NCBI RefSeq assembly: GCF_008831285.2
Contig: NW_022204507.1
Span: forward strand, 6,282,174 to 6,346,173
DNA: 64,000 bases
Direction of reading: 5' to 3'
DNA from: Nymphaea colorata
Lineage: Eukaryota > Streptophyta > Magnoliopsida > Nymphaeales > Nymphaeaceae
The notes beneath the pieces are model-generated. The model saw only the letters and a list, made by a program, of their open reading frames with translations, was not told the DNA's origin and did no database searches. Every line of letters starts with the position of its first letter. Position 1 is the stretch's first letter. Of this stretch, positions 60,252-64,000 are shown one piece after another. A program made the translations under genes and the position numbers.

Positions 60252-60785
60252 TGAACAAAGCAGAGATTTAAGGAAGGAATGCCTAATTTTAACGTGGTTC
60301 GGTGTAAACTCACATCTACGTCCACAAAGGCAGCTATCGTTCTTAGTGACGATAGGCCTGGACCTTTCTTCTATTTATAATAGAATTACATGCATCATCA
60401 TTTCCTAATTTACAGGATTTATATCGATCTTTACAGGAGGAAACAATGTCTAATTTACAGTTGTTATTTCCCTGTTTAGTTGTTGCGCCTCTTAGTTTTA
60501 CGACTCCATCTTCGTCTCTTGTAATTCTGTTGGTGACTGCCTGGCCAGCCGTTGTCTTTGTATTACTGTCTTCATACAGTTGGCAAGATGATGTTTCCTT
60601 CTTGGTATTGTAATGATTATGATCGTTACGGTTTCCATCGTTATGGCTGGCTGGAGTTTCCTTTGCGAGCCAGCCCTCTGATTTCCTCCTTGATTTTGTA
60701 ACGATCACAATCATTTCTGTTTCCATCATCATGGCTGGCTGGAGTTTCCTTCTCGAGTCCTTTGATGGTGCCTCTATTGTCCTTA
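60252..60785 (-). mobile_element. Copia C3 3' LTR
   Basis: About 534 bp, matching 63,051-63,571. On the minus strand it starts TAAGGACAATAG after the PPT and ends ...CTTTGTTCA. It contains two ~89 bp internal repeats around ATGGCTGGCTGGAGTTTCCT (60,641 and 60,730). The U5 part has GGACGTAGATGTGAG and CCGAACCACG, a motif shared with the LTRs near 9,768 and 10,104. Confidence 0.85.
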
Positions 60786-60800
60786 GCCTCCCTCAAACTA
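60786..60800 (-). promoter_or_regulatory. C3 polypurine tract
   Basis: The reverse complement reads TAGTTTGAGGGAGGC, directly upstream of the 3' LTR and downstream of the pol tail. Confidence 0.75.
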
Positions 60801-60829
60801 GGCGGCAGTATTGAAAGCGCTAGTTTGCT

Positions 60830-61330
60830 TCTTAAAAATTCGAAGGTAGACCTGGAAAGGGCTTTGGTTAAAATGTCGGCCACCTGTTGAGTTGATGGAA
60901 CAAATTGAGTTGTAAGAAGATCGAGCACAACCTTTTCCCTTATAAAATGTAATCTAATTCAACATGCTACATTTGATAATGAAAAACTGGTTTGATAGAC
61001 ACTTAAAGTGCAGACATATTGTCACAATAGCGAATTGGCGGCTATGGGAGATAAAGTCTGATGTCTTTAAGGATGTATGTGATTAAAGTTACTTCAGCAG
61101 CAGTAGAGGCCATTGACCGATACTCAACCTCGGTGGTAGATCTGGCCACTGTCGGTTGCTTCTTTGCTGCCCACGATATAGGATTAGTGCCAAGAAACAT
61201 AACAGAACTTGAAGTTGAGCGACGTGTTGTTTGACAGCCCACCCAGTAGGAGTCAGAGAAGGCATGACGTTGGAGTTGCTCCTGAGGATAGAGATGATAT
61301 CCGATATCAATGGAGCCACTAATGTATCGA
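60830..61330 (-). pseudogene. Copia C3 RNase H and pol tail
   Basis: Minus strand, in two frames: WAVKQHVAQ / CQTTRRSTSSSVMFLGTNPI, SWAAKKQPTVARSTTEVEYR, SMASTAAEVTLITYILKDI (61,060-61,260), then after a break LDLLTTQFVPSTQQVADILT with KALSRSTFEFLRSKL (60,835-60,925). These are the conserved Copia RNase H and C-terminal blocks. Frameshifts between them make the ORF non-functional. Confidence 0.85.
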
Positions 61331-61347
61331 AGTAGTCTTTTAACTAG

Positions 61348-62241
61348 CTAGTAGTGACTGACCATGGGCGTTTGCATATATTGACTAATGAAGTTGACAG
61401 AGAAAGAAATGTATGGCTGTGTGAAAGTGAGGTATTGTAGACCTCCAACCAGACTTGGAAAAAGTGTTGGATCAGAAAAAGGTGTGTCATCAACCAGATT
61501 TTTGTAATTTTGAATCAAGGGTGTAACAGCTGGTTTGCATGATGTCATGGTCTTTCTTTCTAGCAGGCTATAGGCATATTGCTTTTGGTTTGGAAAGAGC
61601 CCACCTGAAAACTTAAGTCCAAGGAAGTCATGAAGATATCCCAAATATCCCGAATGAATTCTTGAAGAAACATAGGATGGCTGCCTGTTAGGATTATATC
61701 ATCGACATATAGTAGCAGAAGGATGATACCACGTCCATCTTTGTAGATGAATAACGAGGAATCAAAGATGCTGGAGAAAATGGCTTTTGATAGAAGGTAG
61801 GTGCCAAACCAATCATACTATGCTCTTGGAGCTTGACGTAAACCATACAGAGCTTTATGTCGCTGGCATACATAACTTCGTTTTTGGTTGTCAATAAAAC
61901 CCCATGGTTGTTCAATAAACATAGTTTGGTCCAAATCACCATATAAGAAGGCATTTTTTTACATCCATTTGTCGAATATCCCAATTATGAGAGGGAGCAA
62001 GAGTTAGCACAATTCTAATAGTTGCTGGTTTTATAACAGGTGAGAATGTTTCTAAGAAATCAACACCAGGCACTTGGTCGAACCCACAAGCAACAAGTCT
62101 AGCTTTGAGGTGCTTGACCATTCCATTGCTCTTGAGTTTGCTTTTAAAAACCCAACGAGTTGAGACAATATTCATACCTGGTTTGCATGGTACCAGCGTC
62201 CAAGTGTGGCATTGTTCCAAAGCATGTAGCTCTTCCTTCAT
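61348..62241 (-). pseudogene. Copia C3 reverse transcriptase
   Basis: Begins EELHALEQCHTWTLVPCKPG (62,235 down), RWVFKSKLKSNGMVKHLKAR, LETFSPVIKPATIRIVLTLA, WDIRQMDVK, then in other frames a KALYGLRQAP-like block and LLLYVDDIIL with the catalytic YVDD intact at 61,698-61,709 (minus). MGYLHDFLGLKFSGGLFPNQ and SLVGGLQYLTFTQPYISFSV follow. At least two frameshifts are present, but the active-site residues survive, so decay is milder than in C1 and C2. Confidence 0.85.
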
Positions 62242-62394
62242 GGCAGCTACCTAACCAGGATCCTTAAGAGCCTGCTTAACAGTTTTTGGTACAAGTGGTA
62301 CCGTTAATGCCAAAAAATACTTAGGATTTCGTTTTATGGTACCAGCCTTAGCCCGAGTTAACATGGAGTGAATATTGGAACTTTCTTGGATCAA

Positions 62395-62852
62395 CTATCT
62401 CCCTTCAAGCTGTTGACTTTGTGCCTCATTGGCTGGTGAGCACAGATCACTATTGGCTGGTGAGGGCAGATCACTTTCGTCTTGACCATGTATATCATTG
62501 TCACTACCAAGTGTTTCATGTGCTGAAATGTTGTTGTATCCTCCATGTGCCTCTTGAACTGAATGATTGTCTAATGATCCATTGTGCAAGAGATGATGAT
62601 GATTGATCACTTGGCATGAATAATCTTTTTTATCATCTTGGGAAAGATCTGACAATTATCTAACGCCATCCAATCACTGTATGTTGCTCCGTTTTTGGAA
62701 GATGATGTAGAAGAAAAACGTGCTCCAGGCTGTTTATAGAGAAAGATACTTTCATCAAAGACAACGTGTTGGGATATATATATTTTTCCTATAGGTGACT
62801 GTACTTCCATCAGAGGTGGTGAGGAACTTTGCAGGCGGCTGATATTCTCCAT
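62395..62852 (-). pseudogene. Copia C3 integrase C-terminal tail and linker
   Basis: GKIYISQHVVFDESIFLYKQ (about 62,730-62,800) is the conserved end of the Copia integrase region. The Gln/Asp/Ser-rich linker ORF 62,395-62,655 leads to RT. The zinc finger and DDE core are absent: gag sequence joins this tail directly near 62,800, so protease and nearly all integrase have been deleted. Confidence 0.8.
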
Positions 62853-63027
62853 CTAGAAAACCAGTCATATCCGGGCTTTCGATGAGCCCCGTCATCTGTG
62901 TTCGCCATAGTAGAAAATTGTTTTGGTTGAGCTTGATTGACATGAAATTGGCAATGTTCAGATTGTATGGGTAAGGATATTTGCTTGGGGCAGACACTAT
63001 GCTTGAAGAAGAATTGCTTTGCGCCAT
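62805..63027 (-). pseudogene. Copia C3 gag N-terminal fragment
   Basis: The likely start is the Met of MAQSNSSSSIVS at 63,027; an upstream in-frame Met at 63,051 would begin inside the PBS. LNQNNFLLWRTQMTGLIES and GFLDGEYQPPAKF are the N-terminal Copia gag signature. After TTSDGS the reading passes into the integrase tail, so the remaining gag and zinc knuckle are missing. Confidence 0.85.
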
Positions 63028-63038
63028 ATGCTTGTTCT

Positions 63039-63050
63039 GCTCTAATACCA
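63039..63050 (-). promoter_or_regulatory. C3 primer-binding site
   Basis: The reverse complement reads TGGTATTAGAGC, one base from the standard initiator-tRNA-Met PBS, and it directly follows the LTR end ...CTTCA. Confidence 0.9.
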
Positions 63051-63571
63051 TGAAGAAAAGCAGAAATTCAAGGAAGGAATGCCTAATTTTAACATGGTTT
63101 GGTGTAAACTCACACCTACGTCCACAAAGGCAGCTATTGTTCTCAGTGACGATAGGTCTGGATCTTTCTTCTTTTATAATAGAATTACAGGCATCATCAT
63201 TTCCTGATTTACAGGATTTATATCGATCTTTACGGAGGAAACAATATCTAATTTACAGTTGTTATTTCCCTGTTTAGTTGTTGCACCTCTCTGTTTGACA
63301 ACTGCATCTCCCTCTCTTGTAATTTTGTTAGTGACTGCCTAGCCAGCCATTGTCTTTATACTATTGTCTTCATACGGTTGGCCAGATGATGTTTCCTTCT
63401 TGGTTGATTACAATTGTTACTGTTTCCATCGTTGTGGCTAGCTGGAGTTTCCTTTGCGAGTCCTCTGATTTCCTCCTTCATTTTGTAACCATTACAATCA
63501 TTTTTGTTTCCATTGTCATGGCTGGCTGGAGTTTCCTTCTTGAGTCCTTTGATGGTGCCTCTATTGTCTTA
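63051..63571 (-). mobile_element. Copia C3 5' LTR
   Basis: About 521 bp, matching the 3' LTR with scattered differences and small indels. It ends in CA immediately before the PBS. Outside it lies ATAGT, against ATAAT outside the other LTR: a possible 5-bp target-site duplication with one change. Confidence 0.85.
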
Positions 63572-63850
63572 ATAGTGCCATAAGATGCCGAAACTGCTAT
63601 AAGAATACCTTAGGAAGGAGGCCTTAGAGGTGCAGGCACCCGAGGAGCCACGGCTTCCCTCCTCCTTTGTCTACAAAGTCCAGAAAAGGGTTGACACGTA
63701 CAATCCTGAATTGCATCATGAGGAGGGAAGAACATATATGCCAGTAGAAATTCTCTCTTCATGAATATACGAGGGTAGCATAAAGCATAGCTTCAAAGAT
63801 CTAAGCCTTGGCCCCATTGTTTCTTTCCTTTACGTACACGACATAACTTT
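63572..63850. repeat. Paralogous segment P2, right part
   Basis: Resumes the P1 match after C3: GCCATAAGA, GAGGCCTTAGAGGTGCAGGC (63,621), CCACGGCTTCC, TTGACACGTAC, CTTCAAAGATCT and TTGTTTCTTTCCTT. Beyond 63,850 no similarity or gene is seen to the window end. Confidence 0.55.
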
Positions 63851-64000
63851 ATATTATGCAATTATTATAAGAAGCAAACCTCGGTCAAATCATTCAGTTT
63901 TCTATGCTTTTATTGACGTTTCTTTTTAGCGTCGATAAAGATATGTTTTTTTGTGGTGTGGCTGGAAAAATAAAAAATTTACTGTCAAGACTCCTTAACA

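Overview
The window looks like intergenic nuclear DNA of a seed plant, probably a flowering plant. The evidence is: Ty1/Copia retrotransposons primed by the initiator-tRNA-Met type site (TGGTATCAGAGC-like); a plant-type LINE with an endonuclease start, a reverse transcriptase and a C-terminal zf-RVT zinc-binding domain; a CACTA-like terminus; AT-rich background; and a long satellite array. I find no intact host gene, rRNA, tRNA or CRISPR. Nearly every coding trace is a decayed transposon gene. A run of exactly 100 N at 46,266-46,365 marks a scaffold gap.

Layout. 1-233 is a Copia RT scrap (-). 233-3,363 is one copy of a compound repeat (+): a flank, one ~1.23 kb GC-rich monomer, and the start of a LINE. 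3,510-4,480 is another Copia RT scrap with an intact YVDD. 4,555-6,840 is the first of five copies of an unnamed dispersed repeat ('block A'), which begins with TATCTCATA arrays and in this copy leads into a TATA box and a 175-bp tandem-repeat leader (to ~7,650). 9,240-10,690 holds two Copia-type LTR ends with primer-binding sites (-). 10,846-16,777 is the left arm of a ~5.9 kb inverted repeat that carries a LINE RT/zf-RVT pseudogene. 18,030-19,785 is block A again. 19,785-21,684 is the LINE 5' coding part (-), preceded (at higher coordinates) by FIVE head-to-tail 1.24 kb monomers (21,685-27,870) and then by the same flank as in the left copy.

27,870-31,490 holds the flank and a tandem duplication of an 'R' repeat rich in GAT(T/C)CGGAT-like words. 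31,550-39,577 is a Copia element (C2) with a second Copia (C1, 31,776-34,900) lying inside it. 39,585-40,655 is block A. 42,160-42,880 is a segment paralogous to one near the right end. 43,058-44,085 is R again. 44,085-45,600 is an imperfect tandem repeat. The N gap and a CACTA-like end follow. 46,885-52,866 is the right arm of the inverted repeat. 52,868-58,998 is a satellite with a ~344 bp higher-order unit made of three diverged ~115 bp monomers. 60,252-63,571 is a Copia element (C3, -) with two recognisable LTRs, PBS and PPT but with the stretch from the end of gag to the end of integrase deleted; it interrupts the second paralogous segment.

The elements do not form a pathway. What they record is layered transposition, inverted and tandem duplication, and local array growth. 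The best candidates for something undescribed are the 1.24 kb monomer array upstream of the LINE, the trimeric satellite with its internal ~2.5 kb duplication, and the unclassified block A and R families. All readings are by eye; identities are impressions from reading, not computed values.
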